Origin: Candidatus Bathycorpusculum sp.
Lineage (GTDB): Archaea; Thermoproteota; Bathyarchaeia; Bathyarchaeales; Bathycorpusculaceae
Direction: 5' to 3'
Assembly (NCBI GenBank): GCA_009779045.1
Contig: WREZ01000014.1
Coordinates: 1-13,566, forward strand
Length of the DNA stretch: 13,566 bases
This document shows, one piece after another, positions 1 through 7,436 of the stretch (positions are counted from its first letter, which is position 1; every line of letters starts with the position of its first letter). The position numbers and the translations under genes are program-made. The notes under the pieces were generated by a model that searched no databases, was not told the DNA's origin, and saw only the letters and a list, made by a program, of their open reading frames with translations.

Positions 1-77
1 ATAGGTGGTGAAGATATTTGAAAAATGAGGCTGCTTTTTGAAAATAGGCTTAAAAACTCTTTTTACACAAAATAAAA

Positions 78-109
78 CATATGTATAATTCACACAAATT
101 ATACATATG
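78..109. repeat. Perfect 13-bp inverted repeat with 6-nt spacer
   Basis: CATATGTATAATT (78-90) is followed by CACACA and then its exact reverse complement AATTATACATATG (97-109). The core 11-mer TTATACATATG recurs at 181-191 (minus) and 8942-8952 (plus). A perfect palindrome of this size in gene-free DNA could bind a dimeric regulator or form a hairpin. The function is inferred only. Confidence 0.8.
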
Positions 110-177
110 ACACTATTTGCCAAACAGACAGATTTAGAGATATTTTTCAAATCTACCGCATTTACAAAGAGTAACAC

Positions 178-191
178 AAACATATGTATAA
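178..191 (-). repeat. Third copy of the CATATGTATAA motif
   Basis: AAACATATGTATAA at 178-191 exactly repeats the 14 bases at 75-88, in the same orientation and 103 bp away. It includes the 11-mer found in the inverted repeat at 78-109 and again at 8942-8952. Confidence 0.7.
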
Positions 192-251
192 CTATTTCGG
201 GAATTTAGGTAGCTACCAAAAATATTTTCAAACTATAGAACAGAAGTTTTA

Positions 252-316
252 GAAAAAATAGTTCCTCAAAGAAAAAGAAGAAAAATACAAAAAGATTAAA
301 GAAACAAAAGAAAGCG
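252..316 (-). terminator. Oligo(T)-type terminator for the ribosomal-protein operon
   Basis: Just beyond the uL30 stop codon the minus strand carries several T runs of four or five (A runs on the plus strand between about 252 and 313). Archaeal RNA polymerase stops at clusters of T runs without needing a hairpin, and I see none. The position, immediately after the last gene of a 17-gene cluster, supports the call. Confidence 0.6.
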
Positions 317-324
317 TTGATTGG

Positions 325-816
325 TTAGATCATACGTTTAACTAGATCGTTTATAGCTTCTCCGCGGTATCCTGACTCGCCACCGGCTTTGAAAGACTTT
401 TTAACATTGCCTTTGAAGCCTTTTGAAGGGGGATGTAGTTTGAATACTGGAGTCATAAATGGTAGTTTGCCATGTTCTGCTTTGCCAGTTATTATTGCGT
501 CTGCAAGTTCTTCAAAAGTGTTTAAGCCAAGTTTTTCAAGGTATTCAGTTGTCAATTTTTTGTTGCCTGCTAGTCGGGCTCTTTTTTCAAGCATTGCTAT
601 TAGGGTTTCTTTTGTAACCTCGCCCCATGTAACGTAGCTATTTACTCTTTGTAACATACCTTTGTATGATGGGCGATCATCAATTAAGATAGCATGGTTA
701 GTGTGCTCTAAGCGGAGCAGTGTTAAAGTTTCTCGCGCTTCTCTTAGTGCACTAACTGTACCGCGAATTCGGACTACTACTATTGATTTGGTTTGTTCTG
801 TTTGTTGTTGTGCCAT
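325..816 (-). CDS. rpl30: Large ribosomal subunit protein uL30
   Basis: uL30 of the 50S subunit, last gene of the cluster, about 163 residues from the start chosen here. The N-terminal ferredoxin-like core is visible in the stretch VVVRIRGTVSALREARETL followed by LLRLEHTNHAILIDD and SYKGMLQRVNSYVTWG. The C-terminal half, with the LPFMTPVFKLHPPSKGFKG segment, is the archaeal/eukaryotic extension (L7-like) missing from the 60-residue bacterial L30. I prefer ATG at 816: GGGTGA lies about 7 nt upstream, and it starts 2 nt after the uS5 stop. A TTG at 831 would add five residues. The gene is followed by non-coding DNA instead of uL15. Confidence 0.95.
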   Translation of the reverse strand: MAQQQTEQTKSIVVVRIRGTVSALREARETLTLLRLEHTNHAILIDDRPSYKGMLQRVNSYVTWGEVTKETLIAMLEKRARLAGNKKLTTEYLEKLGLNTFEELADAIITGKAEHGKLPFMTPVFKLHPPSKGFKGNVKKSFKAGGESGYRGEAINDLVKRMI

Positions 817-818
817 TT

Positions 819-1475
819 TTACTTCACCCAATCGGCTTGAGTAATCAAGTTATATGTTTTACGTAAACCGTCGAAAATTGCGTATGCATATGAGGGGACT
901 GTTCTTGTTGAACCAAAGCTTCTCATCCAAAGGTCTTTAACACCTGCTAGTCCGAAGATTGTTTTTGCAACCTCGCTTGAAACAAGACCTAAACCTCTTG
1001 GACCGGGAACAATGACAACACGGACACCACCACATTTGCCTTCAACTTGAAAGGGTACTGAGTGTGGTTGGCCACAATTGCATTCCCAACTGCCACATCC
1101 ACGTTTTATTGGAACAATGTTTAGCCGCGCGTTTGCTGCTGCTTTTTCAATTGCATTTCGAACTTGACTGGCTTTTCCGTTACCAATGCCAATATATCCG
1201 TCTCTGTTACCAACTGCTACGATTGCTTTGAAACGTGATTTTTCACCTGCGTCAGTTTGTTTCTGAACTAAGTTAACGTTTATAACTTCTTCCTGTATGT
1301 CTGGAAGTAAAGCGTCAACAATTTGTGGTTCAGAAATTTTTATGCCACTAAGGAAAAGGTCTTCCATAGTTGTAATTTTGCCTTCTTGAATCATCTTGCC
1401 GAGGCGAGTTTTTGGAACCCACTGTTCAAGATTTACTGTACGTCTATCGCGATCTTCTCGTTGTTGCCTACTCAT
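819..1475 (-). CDS. rps5: Small ribosomal subunit protein uS5
   Basis: uS5 of the 30S subunit, needed for decoding accuracy and the mRNA entry site; about 218 residues. The double-stranded-RNA-binding-like S5 domain is seen in FKAIVAVGNRDGYIGIGNGK, followed by the archaeal/eukaryotic insertion RGCGSWECNCGQPHSVPF, and the C-terminal domain in VVIVPGPRGLGLV and FGSTRTVPSYAYAIFDGL. ATG at 1475 is chosen because GGGTGAG sits 7-9 nt upstream and the ATG overlaps the uL18 stop by 8 nt; an in-frame TTG at 1502 would add nine residues and has no better ribosome site. Translational coupling to uL18 is likely. Confidence 0.96.
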   Translation of the reverse strand: MSRQQREDRDRRTVNLEQWVPKTRLGKMIQEGKITTMEDLFLSGIKISEPQIVDALLPDIQEEVINVNLVQKQTDAGEKSRFKAIVAVGNRDGYIGIGNGKASQVRNAIEKAAANARLNIVPIKRGCGSWECNCGQPHSVPFQVEGKCGGVRVVIVPGPRGLGLVSSEVAKTIFGLAGVKDLWMRSFGSTRTVPSYAYAIFDGLRKTYNLITQADWVK

Positions 1476-2073
1476 CTTTCTTCTCACCCTTAAATGACGC
1501 AATTATGTCAGCTTTAACTTTTGTAAAGTGTTCAGGCAACTTTTCTGGAGCAACACCTGCTTTAAGATATGCAGAAAACTTTTGATTGTATTCGTCTGAA
1601 CCAACACCTAGTTTCTTTGCATACTTTACAACTTGTTCACCATTTATGCGTTCTTTAACCAGTTTTTCTTCGCTGAAAGGAACATCAACACCGGCATCAA
1701 CAACACCATTTAACATAGCAAAGATTCTCGCACCCTTAGTTGGGGAAACAAGACCTGCATCTAAAATAGCTTCGCTAACACCAGCTTTTTTAGCTTTCAA
1801 ACCACAAAGTAGACCAGTTAAATATGCGGATGGAATATTGCCTGTGGGAACTTTCCAACCGAATTGTTTGCTTAACTCTTTACTGTTTGCAGCCACTAAA
1901 ACAAAGTCTCCTTCAGACTTTGCTTTAATGATCTGTACGGTAGCATTCTTTAACGACCCTCTAGTTACTAAGCGGAGTTTACCAGAAATAACCAAGCCTT
2001 TACGGGCTTGATAATCAGTTTTACCTTCACGCCTACGCCTTAATTGTACACGATAATTTGCACTTTTTGCCAT
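1468..2073 (-). CDS. rpl18: Large ribosomal subunit protein uL18
   Basis: uL18 binds 5S rRNA in the central protuberance of the 50S subunit, next to uL5. The 201 residues have the archaeal/eukaryotic (L5e-like) form: basic N-terminus YRVQLRRRREGKTDYQARK for RNA contact, the core GNIPSAYLTGLLCGLKAKKAG, the LDAGLVSPTKGARIFAMLNGVVDAG segment, and a long C-terminal helical region. The ATG comes 1 nt after the eL19 stop, and the gene overlaps uS5 by 8 nt at its end. Confidence 0.96.
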   Translation of the reverse strand: MAKSANYRVQLRRRREGKTDYQARKGLVISGKLRLVTRGSLKNATVQIIKAKSEGDFVLVAANSKELSKQFGWKVPTGNIPSAYLTGLLCGLKAKKAGVSEAILDAGLVSPTKGARIFAMLNGVVDAGVDVPFSEEKLVKERINGEQVVKYAKKLGVGSDEYNQKFSAYLKAGVAPEKLPEHFTKVKADIIASFKGEKKDE

Positions 2074-2074
2074 C

Positions 2075-2530
2075 TTAACGTTTCCTCCATAGATCCTTTG
2101 ATTTCAAATAACGTTCTAGGTCAGCAACAGATTCAAAACGACCACTGCCAACCATACGATAAAATTCTGTGTATGTTTCATCAGTGATTGTCCTATCTGC
2201 TTTAAGCTCACGGAGTTTACGACGCAAAGAACGGATTTTAATCATCCAAGCTTCTTTTTTAGTTACATTAGCTCTTGGTGAACCAGTATAACTTCCTGGA
2301 CCTTGTCGTCTACCTTTACGTTTCTTTTCACGAATAACCTTCGCTCTTGAGCGGCTAACACCTTTCTCAGGTAATGAAACAATAGCTTTCTCGTAAATCA
2401 ACTTTTTAATTTCTTCACGCGTAATAGCGCCTTCAACATCACTAATACGTTCAGGGTTAATCCAAACACGATTTTTGCCAGTTTTAAGAATTTCTGAGGC
2501 GAGACGTCTTTGGCTGGTTAGATTGGTCAT
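2075..2530 (-). CDS. rpl19e: Large ribosomal subunit protein eL19
   Basis: eL19 occurs in archaea and eukaryotes only, so it is a direct marker that the genome is archaeal. It is 151 residues, normal for archaea. Diagnostic stretches are LASEILKTGKNRVWINPE near the N-terminus and the basic GVSRSRAKVIREKKRKGRRQGPGS linker, which threads into rRNA, followed by the long helix WMIKIRSLRRKLRELK. The ATG shares one base with the eL32 stop (TAATG), so translation is probably coupled. Confidence 0.97.
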   Translation of the reverse strand: MTNLTSQRRLASEILKTGKNRVWINPERISDVEGAITREEIKKLIYEKAIVSLPEKGVSRSRAKVIREKKRKGRRQGPGSYTGSPRANVTKKEAWMIKIRSLRRKLRELKADRTITDETYTEFYRMVGSGRFESVADLERYLKSKDLWRKR

Positions 2531-3075
2531 TATTTCTTCTTCTCCTTAGACTTTTTAGCCTTTGCTTTGTCCTCTTTAGCTTTAGCTAATTTCTTTTCTT
2601 TAGCTTTCTTTTCTTTAGCTTTCTTTTCAGCCTCAACTTTTTCGTTCTCTTCTTTGTCTTCAGGCTCTGCTACTTCTGCAACAAGATTGTTATTGAGGAT
2701 TTTTATTTGCAATTTCTCAGCTTCAGCTATGATTAGAGCACGTTTCCTCTTACCAACTGTGTGAGCAATGCGAATTGCTTGAGTACTAGGGTCAACTACA
2801 ACGACTGATTCAGCATTATAAACAATGACTTCACGGTAACCAGATGGATGTAATCCACGGGCAACTTTAGGTCCTTTGTATCCAGTGCTAGGACTTGCTG
2901 GCCAACCTTTAACTTTTTGACGAACTTTATTGTCTAGACCACGAGGTCTTCGCCAACTTTCGCTAAACTTGGCATCTCTCCAACTTTCTGGCCTAAGGAA
3001 AGCAGGTTTTTTGTTTCGTGCACGTTCTCTTGTTCTAAGTGCGTCACGCTGTAATTGTGGTTTCTTTTCAGTCAT
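2530..3075 (-). CDS. rpl32e: Large ribosomal subunit protein eL32 with Lys/Ala/Glu-rich C-terminal tail
   Basis: eL32 is an archaeal/eukaryotic 50S protein. The core spans about residues 25-132, with FLRPESWRDAKFSESWRRPRG and the KVKGWPASPSTGYKGPK and GLHPSGYREVIVYN stretches. The protein is 181 residues. After residue about 133 comes an acidic patch (AEPEDKEENEKVEAE) and then a roughly 30-residue lysine/alanine-rich tail with KAKEK units, encoded in part by a perfect 15-bp tandem duplication (2591-2620). The tail is probably disordered or a charged single helix that contacts rRNA; this is inferred. The ATG overlaps the uL6 stop (TAATG). Confidence 0.96.
   Translation of the reverse strand: MTEKKPQLQRDALRTRERARNKKPAFLRPESWRDAKFSESWRRPRGLDNKVRQKVKGWPASPSTGYKGPKVARGLHPSGYREVIVYNAESVVVVDPSTQAIRIAHTVGKRKRALIIAEAEKLQIKILNNNLVAEVAEPEDKEENEKVEAEKKAKEKKAKEKKLAKAKEDKAKAKKSKEKKK
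2591..2628 (-). repeat. 15-bp tandem duplication inside the eL32 tail
   Basis: The 15-mer TTCTTTTCTTTAGCT occurs at 2591-2605 and again, identically, at 2606-2620, followed by an 8-nt partial copy. It is in frame (five codons) and gives the repeated KAKEK units of the eL32 C-terminal tail. Identical third-codon positions suggest recent duplication by slippage. Confidence 0.85.
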
Positions 3076-3620
3076 TATACCATACCCTCATTTCTTTCGT
3101 AAACATATAAGCCGTCAAGGAAAATACGTACATCTTTACCTTTTACACGTGATGCCTGCTCAATGTTAGCTGCTGTTTGACTTACTTCTTCTAGGTTTAT
3201 CCCTGAGATAATGATATCATCAGTTTCAATTTTAACTTTGACATCCCCTAGGACTTTAATGCGCCTTGCTTTTCTTTCACCTATAAAGTTTTCAATTAGA
3301 AGGGTTTTGCCTTCAAGCTTTACAGATATTGGAAAGTGAGAAAACACGATTTTTAGCTTGTAAGAGTAACCCTTGGTTACACCAGTTATCATGTTTTGAA
3401 TATGCGCATATATTGTGCCAACAAGAGCTGCTTCTTTTTTACGAGGCCATTTTGCTGAAACACGAACAGTTTGTCCTTCAGCATCAATGGAAACTGGAGC
3501 AAAAGAAAAATCCCTAGTTAAGGAACCTTTTTCTCCTTTTACACTAACCACTTTACCCTGTAAGTTGATAGTTACTTCCTCAGGGACTTGAAGAGTTCTA
3601 GATATTTCTGGAAGCCGCAT
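3075..3620 (-). CDS. rpl6: Large ribosomal subunit protein uL6
   Basis: uL6 lies near the factor-binding site of the 50S subunit, by the sarcin-ricin loop. The 181-residue protein has the two tandem L6 folds: the first begins VPEEVTINLQGKVVSVKGEKGSLTRDF, the second continues from FSHFPISVKLEGKTLLIENFIGERKARRIKV. The archaeal form ends RVKGKDVRIFLDGLYVYER in place of the bacterial Y-K-GKG-R signature. The start ATG has AAGGTG 7 nt upstream, overlapping the uS8 stop codon. Confidence 0.97.
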   Translation of the reverse strand: MRLPEISRTLQVPEEVTINLQGKVVSVKGEKGSLTRDFSFAPVSIDAEGQTVRVSAKWPRKKEAALVGTIYAHIQNMITGVTKGYSYKLKIVFSHFPISVKLEGKTLLIENFIGERKARRIKVLGDVKVKIETDDIIISGINLEEVSQTAANIEQASRVKGKDVRIFLDGLYVYERNEGMV

Positions 3621-3631
3621 AAAAAAACACC

Positions 3632-4015
3632 TTAATACACGAAGGCTAACAGCCTTCCTCCTACGTTCTTTTGCTCAGCATCCTTATGTGCAATAACGCC
3701 TTTAGACGTTGATACAACCATTAACCCTACATCTCTTGATGGAAGGAACTTCTTTTCCCATTCTTCAAATTCACCAACTTTAGATGGAAAACGTGGCTTA
3801 ATTGCACCACACTTGTTTATTCTGCCTAATAGCTGAACTTTAAATTTGCCTAGGCGACCATCATCAATGAATTCGAATTCACCTATGTAACCATTAAGTT
3901 GCATTATACGTAAAACGCGACCTAACAGTTTAGAGGCTGGGCTAATGATGCATTCACGTTTATTTCGCATCTCGTTGTTAATTATTGTTATTAATCCATT
4001 TGTTAAAGTATCCAT
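3632..4015 (-). CDS. rps8: Small ribosomal subunit protein uS8
   Basis: uS8 binds the central domain of 16S rRNA early in 30S assembly. The 127-residue length is close to the archaeal norm of about 130. The N-terminal stretch DTLTNGLITIINNEMRNKRECIISPASKL and the middle YIGEFEFIDDGRLGKFKVQLLGRIN match the family; the C-terminal RNA-binding part has STSKGVIAHKDAEQKNVGGRLLAFVY. The ribosome site AGGAG overlaps the uS14 stop codon. In bacteria uS8 represses its own operon by binding spc mRNA; nothing here shows whether that happens in this organism. Confidence 0.97.
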   Translation of the reverse strand: MDTLTNGLITIINNEMRNKRECIISPASKLLGRVLRIMQLNGYIGEFEFIDDGRLGKFKVQLLGRINKCGAIKPRFPSKVGEFEEWEKKFLPSRDVGLMVVSTSKGVIAHKDAEQKNVGGRLLAFVY

Positions 4016-4026
4016 TGCCCTAGCTC

Positions 4027-4191
4027 CTACTCATATTTTTTGAAACCTAATTTTGGTGCTGCTTCTCTGAAACATTGTCTACATAAATGTAGATCATAAC
4101 GTCGAATTACTGGCCCGTAAGCACCGCATCTAACGCATGGCCGTGAACCTTTGCCGTGTTTTCGTTCTTTTTTAGTTTGCTGTTTTCCCAT
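4027..4191 (-). CDS. rps14: Small ribosomal subunit protein uS14, zinc-binding type
   Basis: A 54-residue protein that I translated by hand from the minus strand between uL5 and uS8. It begins [17 protein letters not shown] and carries a four-cysteine zinc site, C19-x2-C22 (PCVRCG) and C37-x2-C40 (LCRQCF), with the conserved [11 protein letters not shown] ending. The size and cysteines match the archaeal/eukaryotic uS14 (S29e-like) of the 30S head. It sits 15 nt after the uL5 stop and 11 nt before the uS8 start, which is its usual archaeal position. GTGAG upstream serves as a weak ribosome site. Confidence 0.96.
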   Translation of the reverse strand: MGKQQTKKERKHGKGSRPCVRCGAYGPVIRRYDLHLCRQCFREAAPKLGFKKYE

Positions 4192-4206
4192 ACATTCTCA
4201 CTTCTA

Positions 4207-4743
4207 TTAGACTATTTCGACTCCTAAAGTTCGTCTCACATATTCTATGGACTCTTCAGGTGTAAGCAAATGTTGTTTACCAATGTGTTTTGTTTGTTTT
4301 CGACGGATCTTTATGCGTTGACCTGGACGGTTAACTGAAACACATACATCCATACCAAATATACCAATTTCTGGGTCATATTTTACGCCTGGAATGTCAA
4401 TGTGCTCTTTTAAGCCGAATGCAAAGTTTCCAATTTCGTCAAATGATCGTTGAGAGATTTTATTATCAATGACTGGTAGTACTTTCTTTAAAAAGGCTAA
4501 CCCTTTTTCGCGGCGCAAAGTTACAACACATGCGATTGGTTCACCTTGTCGGATGCCCCAATCTCTGATGCTTTTCTTTGCTTTTGCTTTGTAAGGGGCT
4601 TGACCTGAAATTTCGTTAAGTACACGAGAGGCTCTTTCAAGCGGTTCGCCTGATTTGCCAATGTTGAGGTTAACAACCACTTTTTCTATACGTGGTTGTA
4701 GCATTTTGTGTTCAGTCCACTTGTTTTGGGCTTCTTCAGACAA
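4207..4743 (-). CDS. rpl5: Large ribosomal subunit protein uL5, TTG start
   Basis: uL5 binds 5S rRNA and contacts P-site tRNA in the central protuberance. The 178 residues include PRIEKVVVNLNIGKSGEPLERA, the GQAPYKAKAKKSIRDWGIRQGEPIACVVTLR segment and IPGVKYDPEIGIFGMDVCVSVNRPG. TTG at 4743 overlaps the eS4 stop by 8 nt and gives the usual short acidic N-terminus (SEEAQNK); the next ATG would remove 13 residues, so TTG is preferred. The overlap suggests coupling to eS4. Confidence 0.95.
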   Translation of the reverse strand: MSEEAQNKWTEHKMLQPRIEKVVVNLNIGKSGEPLERASRVLNEISGQAPYKAKAKKSIRDWGIRQGEPIACVVTLRREKGLAFLKKVLPVIDNKISQRSFDEIGNFAFGLKEHIDIPGVKYDPEIGIFGMDVCVSVNRPGQRIKIRRKQTKHIGKQHLLTPEESIEYVRRTLGVEIV

Positions 4744-5512
4744 CTGTGTTTTCCTCCGGTTCTTCTGCCACTGTTACTTGGGGTGATTCATTAGTAGCGA
4801 TAGAAAAGATAAAGTCCAAAATAGTTTGACACCGTACACCTTTATCATCTTCAATAGTGACTAGCGCTTGGTGACGTTTTTTAGCTTCGGTCTTTTCTAT
4901 TTCAACTATTTTACCTTGAACACCAATGTTTTTACCGCCGGTGATAACTGCAGTGTTACCTTCTTTTGTTTTTAGTTTTTCAGCGACTTGACCGTCGGCA
5001 ATGTTTATTTTAAGGATGTCAAAGGTTTCATAAGTTACTTCAACAGGGTTCTTTGGATCAGCAACTTTGATTAGCATGTTTGTACCATCGTGAAGTGAAA
5101 CTTGAACACCAACACTTGTTGTTGTTTTGTTTTCTACACGAGCAAATTTGTATTTTGCATCTTCTTTGCTGATTGCAGATAGAATTAACCCTTTGTGTGA
5201 AGGCACAACACGGTAGTACCGATTGGCATCAGGCATTGAGATGACATCCATTAAACCAACAGGAAAATCATCTTTCTTGCGAACTATACTGTTAACTTGA
5301 ATTTTGCCTTCTGATAGGATAAGTTTTCCTTCTTTACGTGTACCTGCAACTCCAAGCATGTCTCGAAGTACAAGTGTCATAGGTAAACATGTTTGAAGTG
5401 AATGTGGACCAGATGCAGGTTTAACTACCCATGGTGATTCTTTTCGGTGAATAGGCCAGTATTTTGGTGCTGGTTTACGTTTCAGCCTTGCTGTTTTTCC
5501 TTTTTTACCCAA
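4736..5512 (-). CDS. rps4e: Small ribosomal subunit protein eS4
   Basis: eS4 is a 30S protein found only in archaea and eukaryotes. The 258 residues show the typical order: basic N-terminus (MGKKGKTARLKRKPAPKYWPI), an S4 RNA-binding domain at about 40-105 (LPMTLVLRDMLGVAGTRKEGKLILSEGKIQVN), the central eS4 domain around YRVVPSHKGLILSAISKEDAKYK, and a C-terminal KOW motif around NTAVITGGKNIGVQGKIVEIE. The last 15 or so residues are acidic and slightly longer than in many archaea. The start lies 2 nt after the uL24 stop, its usual neighbour in archaeal clusters. Confidence 0.97.
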   Translation of the reverse strand: MGKKGKTARLKRKPAPKYWPIHRKESPWVVKPASGPHSLQTCLPMTLVLRDMLGVAGTRKEGKLILSEGKIQVNSIVRKKDDFPVGLMDVISMPDANRYYRVVPSHKGLILSAISKEDAKYKFARVENKTTTSVGVQVSLHDGTNMLIKVADPKNPVEVTYETFDILKINIADGQVAEKLKTKEGNTAVITGGKNIGVQGKIVEIEKTEAKKRHQALVTIEDDKGVRCQTILDFIFSIATNESPQVTVAEEPEENTVV

Positions 5513-5514
5513 AT

Positions 5515-6096
5515 TTATTGTCCTCCCTCAGTTTTAGGGGTTTTTGGTTTAGCACTAGGCTTAGATTCCGTGGCTTTTTTTGTCACTGTAACTTTTTTAG
5601 TTACTGTGGGTTTTGCTACGGTTGCTGTTTCTTTAGCTACTTCTTGTTCAATTACAAAGATTTTTGGTTTTGGTTTTGGTTTGACGGTTAATGTTGGTTT
5701 TTGTATTGTTTTTGGTGTGTGGCTTTTTTCTAGGGGTTTTTTTCGTTCAATGACTGCTTTGCGTTTTTTGTCGTTGAGGTTAAGGTTTTTTATCATAACC
5801 TTAGAAGGGTGTACTGGGAGAAAAATGTTGGTGCCATCAACTTTTTCACGTGTTAAGCCTTCAATGTAAATTCGATAATTTTTCATGTCAACATTGGAGA
5901 TTTTTCCTTCAAATCCTTTGTTGTCACCGCGTTGGATGCGAATTGTATCGCCTTTGCGTACTGGAAGGGTTTTTACGCCTTGTTTTTCTGCTAGCTCTTT
6001 TGTGAGTGGAGCGGCCATTAGTTTGTGGCGTATATGTGCAGGGGCGTTATAGAGACGTTTGCGTTGTTTGCGAGGGTTTTTAACTTTTATTTGCAT
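5515..6096 (-). CDS. rpl24: Large ribosomal subunit protein uL24 with long Lys/Thr/Pro tail
   Basis: uL24 starts 50S assembly by binding the 5' domain of 23S rRNA. Residues 1-120 are the usual archaeal protein: the basic N-terminus NPRKQRKRLYNAPAHIRHK, and a KOW motif at about 47-74 (RKGDTIRIQRGDNKGFEGK). Residues 121-193 form an added tail with KPKPKPK, the paired units TVTKKV and TVTKKA, and a KPKTPKTEGGQ end. The tail is low in complexity and strongly basic; it may lie on rRNA or be disordered. ATG at 6096 is 13 nt after the uL14 stop. Confidence 0.95.
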   Translation of the reverse strand: MQIKVKNPRKQRKRLYNAPAHIRHKLMAAPLTKELAEKQGVKTLPVRKGDTIRIQRGDNKGFEGKISNVDMKNYRIYIEGLTREKVDGTNIFLPVHPSKVMIKNLNLNDKKRKAVIERKKPLEKSHTPKTIQKPTLTVKPKPKPKIFVIEQEVAKETATVAKPTVTKKVTVTKKATESKPSAKPKTPKTEGGQ

Positions 6097-6109
6097 GTTT
6101 TTTCAGTCC

Positions 6110-6553
6110 TTACACAATTATGTTTGAAGCGCTGGCGATTCTTGGCCATCTTTCTGCGGCTTCTCTTGCGACGGGTCCTCTGATTTCGGATCCTTTCATT
6201 TCGCCTTCTGGTGTAATAATTACTGCTGCGTTATCTTCAAATTGTACCCAAACGCCGTCGACTCTGCGGAATGGTCTTCTTTGGCGTACAATGACTGCTT
6301 GAAAAATTTTTTTACGCATATCAGGTGAGCCTTGACGGACGGAAACTGTTACCTTATCGCCTACTGCAGCAGATGGATAACGTCTTAGTCGTCCTTTATA
6401 ACCCATGGCTTGGATTAAACGGAGAACGCGTGCGCCTGTGTTATCAGTGCATCGAAGTTCAGATCCTGAGACTAAACCTCTGCTAATTCTTTGACCGTGT
6501 GCCATCATGCCTTTTGCGGTAAGTGCTTTCTGCTTCGATTTTCCGGCGCACAT
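6110..6553 (-). CDS. rpl14: Large ribosomal subunit protein uL14
   Basis: uL14 is a beta-barrel protein at the 50S interface that forms bridges with 16S rRNA. It has SELRCTDNTGARVLRLIQAMGYKGRLRRYPSAAVGDKVTVSVRQG and the end VWVQFEDNAAVIITPEGEMKGSEIRGPVAREAAERWPRIASAS, both characteristic. At 147 residues it is about 15 longer than common archaeal forms because of the N-terminal CAGKSKQKALTAKG segment. Two adjacent in-frame methionines at residues 16-17 would give the usual length, but ATG at 6553 directly abuts the uS17 stop and fits the tight packing of the cluster. Confidence 0.95.
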   Translation of the reverse strand: MCAGKSKQKALTAKGMMAHGQRISRGLVSGSELRCTDNTGARVLRLIQAMGYKGRLRRYPSAAVGDKVTVSVRQGSPDMRKKIFQAVIVRQRRPFRRVDGVWVQFEDNAAVIITPEGEMKGSEIRGPVAREAAERWPRIASASNIIV

Positions 6554-6874
6554 CTACTTTTTCTCTCCTAGTTTTTCAACAACTACGAAAGAGACTGTTT
6601 TACTGAGTGGTCTGCATTCAGCAATTCTTACGTTGTCGCCTTCTTTAACGTCAATACATGGTGGATTGTGTGATGCAATATGACCATGTCTTCTTTCATA
6701 TCTTGAGAACTTTGATGAGAATTGCATAAATTCTCTGTCAACTATAACTGTTTTATCCATTTTTGCAGAAACAACTATTCCTTCAAGGACACGCCCTCTT
6801 ATGGCAAGTGTTCCGTGAAATGGGCAATTATGGTCATCACAGGTTTTTTTAGGTTGCTTGAATGTTAGAGACAT
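6554..6874 (-). CDS. rps17: Small ribosomal subunit protein uS17
   Basis: uS17 is an OB-fold protein that binds the 5' and central domains of 16S rRNA. The archaeal N-terminal extension with CDDHNCPFHG is present, followed by the core LAIRGRVLEGIVVSAKMDKTVIVDRE and GDNVRIAECRPLSKTVSFVVVEK. ATG at 6874 forms a TAATG overlap with the Rpp29 stop and has GAGGT 7 nt upstream; an ATG at 6880 would add two residues but lies too close to that site. The length is about 106 residues, normal for archaea. Confidence 0.95.
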   Translation of the reverse strand: MSLTFKQPKKTCDDHNCPFHGTLAIRGRVLEGIVVSAKMDKTVIVDREFMQFSSKFSRYERRHGHIASHNPPCIDVKEGDNVRIAECRPLSKTVSFVVVEKLGEKK

Positions 6875-7155
6875 TACCATAACCTCTTAATGCTTTTTTT
6901 TAGTCTATCCTCTGGTCTTCCAATCAAAAGTTTACCGTCAATTTCAACGGTTGTATCATCATTGAATGTGAAGTTAAAAACAGCAGAGTCTTTGATTACG
7001 CTTTTAGTTTTGTTTCCACTATTTAAAGTGAAAGTGTTTTTTGTTTCCCCGATAACTCTGCCGCTTAATCCAATATAACCAGAATGGTTGCTATGGGCGA
7101 CTTGAGCTGCCGTGCCGATAAACTCGTATCGGATGATGTCTGGGGTAACTTTCAT
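6874..7155 (-). CDS. rnp1: Ribonuclease P protein component 1 (Rpp29/Pop4)
   Basis: Archaeal Rpp29 is an Sm-like beta-barrel subunit of RNase P; with Rpp21 it helps the catalytic RNA bind precursor tRNA and cut the 5' leader. The 93 residues start VTPDIIRYEFIGTAAQVAHSNHSGYIGLSGRVIGETKNTF, and then have the NGNKTKSVIKDSAVFNF-like strand region and the RPEDRLKKSIKRLW end that is typical of the family. It is joined to uL29 and uS17 by TAATG overlaps. The place between uL29 and uS17 is conserved in archaea; the SUI1/eIF1 gene that sits beside it in some genomes is absent here. Confidence 0.93.
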   Translation of the reverse strand: MKVTPDIIRYEFIGTAAQVAHSNHSGYIGLSGRVIGETKNTFTLNSGNKTKSVIKDSAVFNFTFNDDTTVEIDGKLLIGRPEDRLKKSIKRLW

Positions 7156-7436
7156 TAATTTTGTTTCTCCTTAGATTCATTCACCTTGGACTTTTTATCA
7201 ACAACTGCTTTTTCTTTTTTAGCTGAAGTCCTAAGGTTAAGTTTCACTTCATTCTCAATTGTGAGAATTTGAGCGATAGTTTTGCGTAATTCTCTTACGC
7301 GAGTTGAATTTTCTACCGCACCGCCTGCACGGATCATGGTTTTCATGCGTGTAAGTTCAGCGCGTAATTCTAATAGTTTTTTTGTCCTATCTTCACTGGA
7401 CATGTTAATAATTTCTTGTAGTCTTAATATAGCCAT
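7155..7436 (-). CDS. rpl29: Large ribosomal subunit protein uL29
   Basis: uL29 is a small two-helix protein at the polypeptide exit tunnel, near the docking site of the signal recognition particle. Of 93 residues, the core is about 1-67 (EIINMSSEDRTKKLLELRAELTRMKTMIRAGGAVENSTRVRELRKTIAQILTIENE). The remaining 25 residues are a lysine/glutamate-rich extension beyond the usual 65-70. The ATG shares one base with the uS3 stop (TAATG). Confidence 0.94.
   Translation of the reverse strand: MAILRLQEIINMSSEDRTKKLLELRAELTRMKTMIRAGGAVENSTRVRELRKTIAQILTIENEVKLNLRTSAKKEKAVVDKKSKVNESKEKQN

Larger units (their letters stand above)
1..324. other. Gene-free AT-rich intergenic region downstream of the ribosomal cluster
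   Basis: I find no convincing coding region here; the longest open stretches are under about 20 codons or have no recognisable product. It holds a perfect 13-bp inverted repeat (78-109), a further copy of the same motif at 181-191, and an A-rich tract from about 252 to 313 that reads as T-rich on the minus strand beyond the uL30 stop. In many archaea uL15 and secY would follow uL30; neither is seen. The region probably contains the end of the ribosomal transcript and perhaps the control region of a gene left of the window. Confidence 0.6.

Noticed and set aside
1..21. Possible last codons of a plus-strand gene entering from the left (IGGEDI and a stop)
   Set aside because: Six residues are too few to recognise anything, and A/T-rich DNA gives such frames by chance.
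389..637. Plus-strand open frames opposite the ribosomal genes (389-637, 1586-2011, 5447-5869, 8506-8850 and similar)
   Set aside because: All lie antisense to conserved ribosomal-protein genes and give low-complexity or cysteine/phenylalanine-rich products without motifs.
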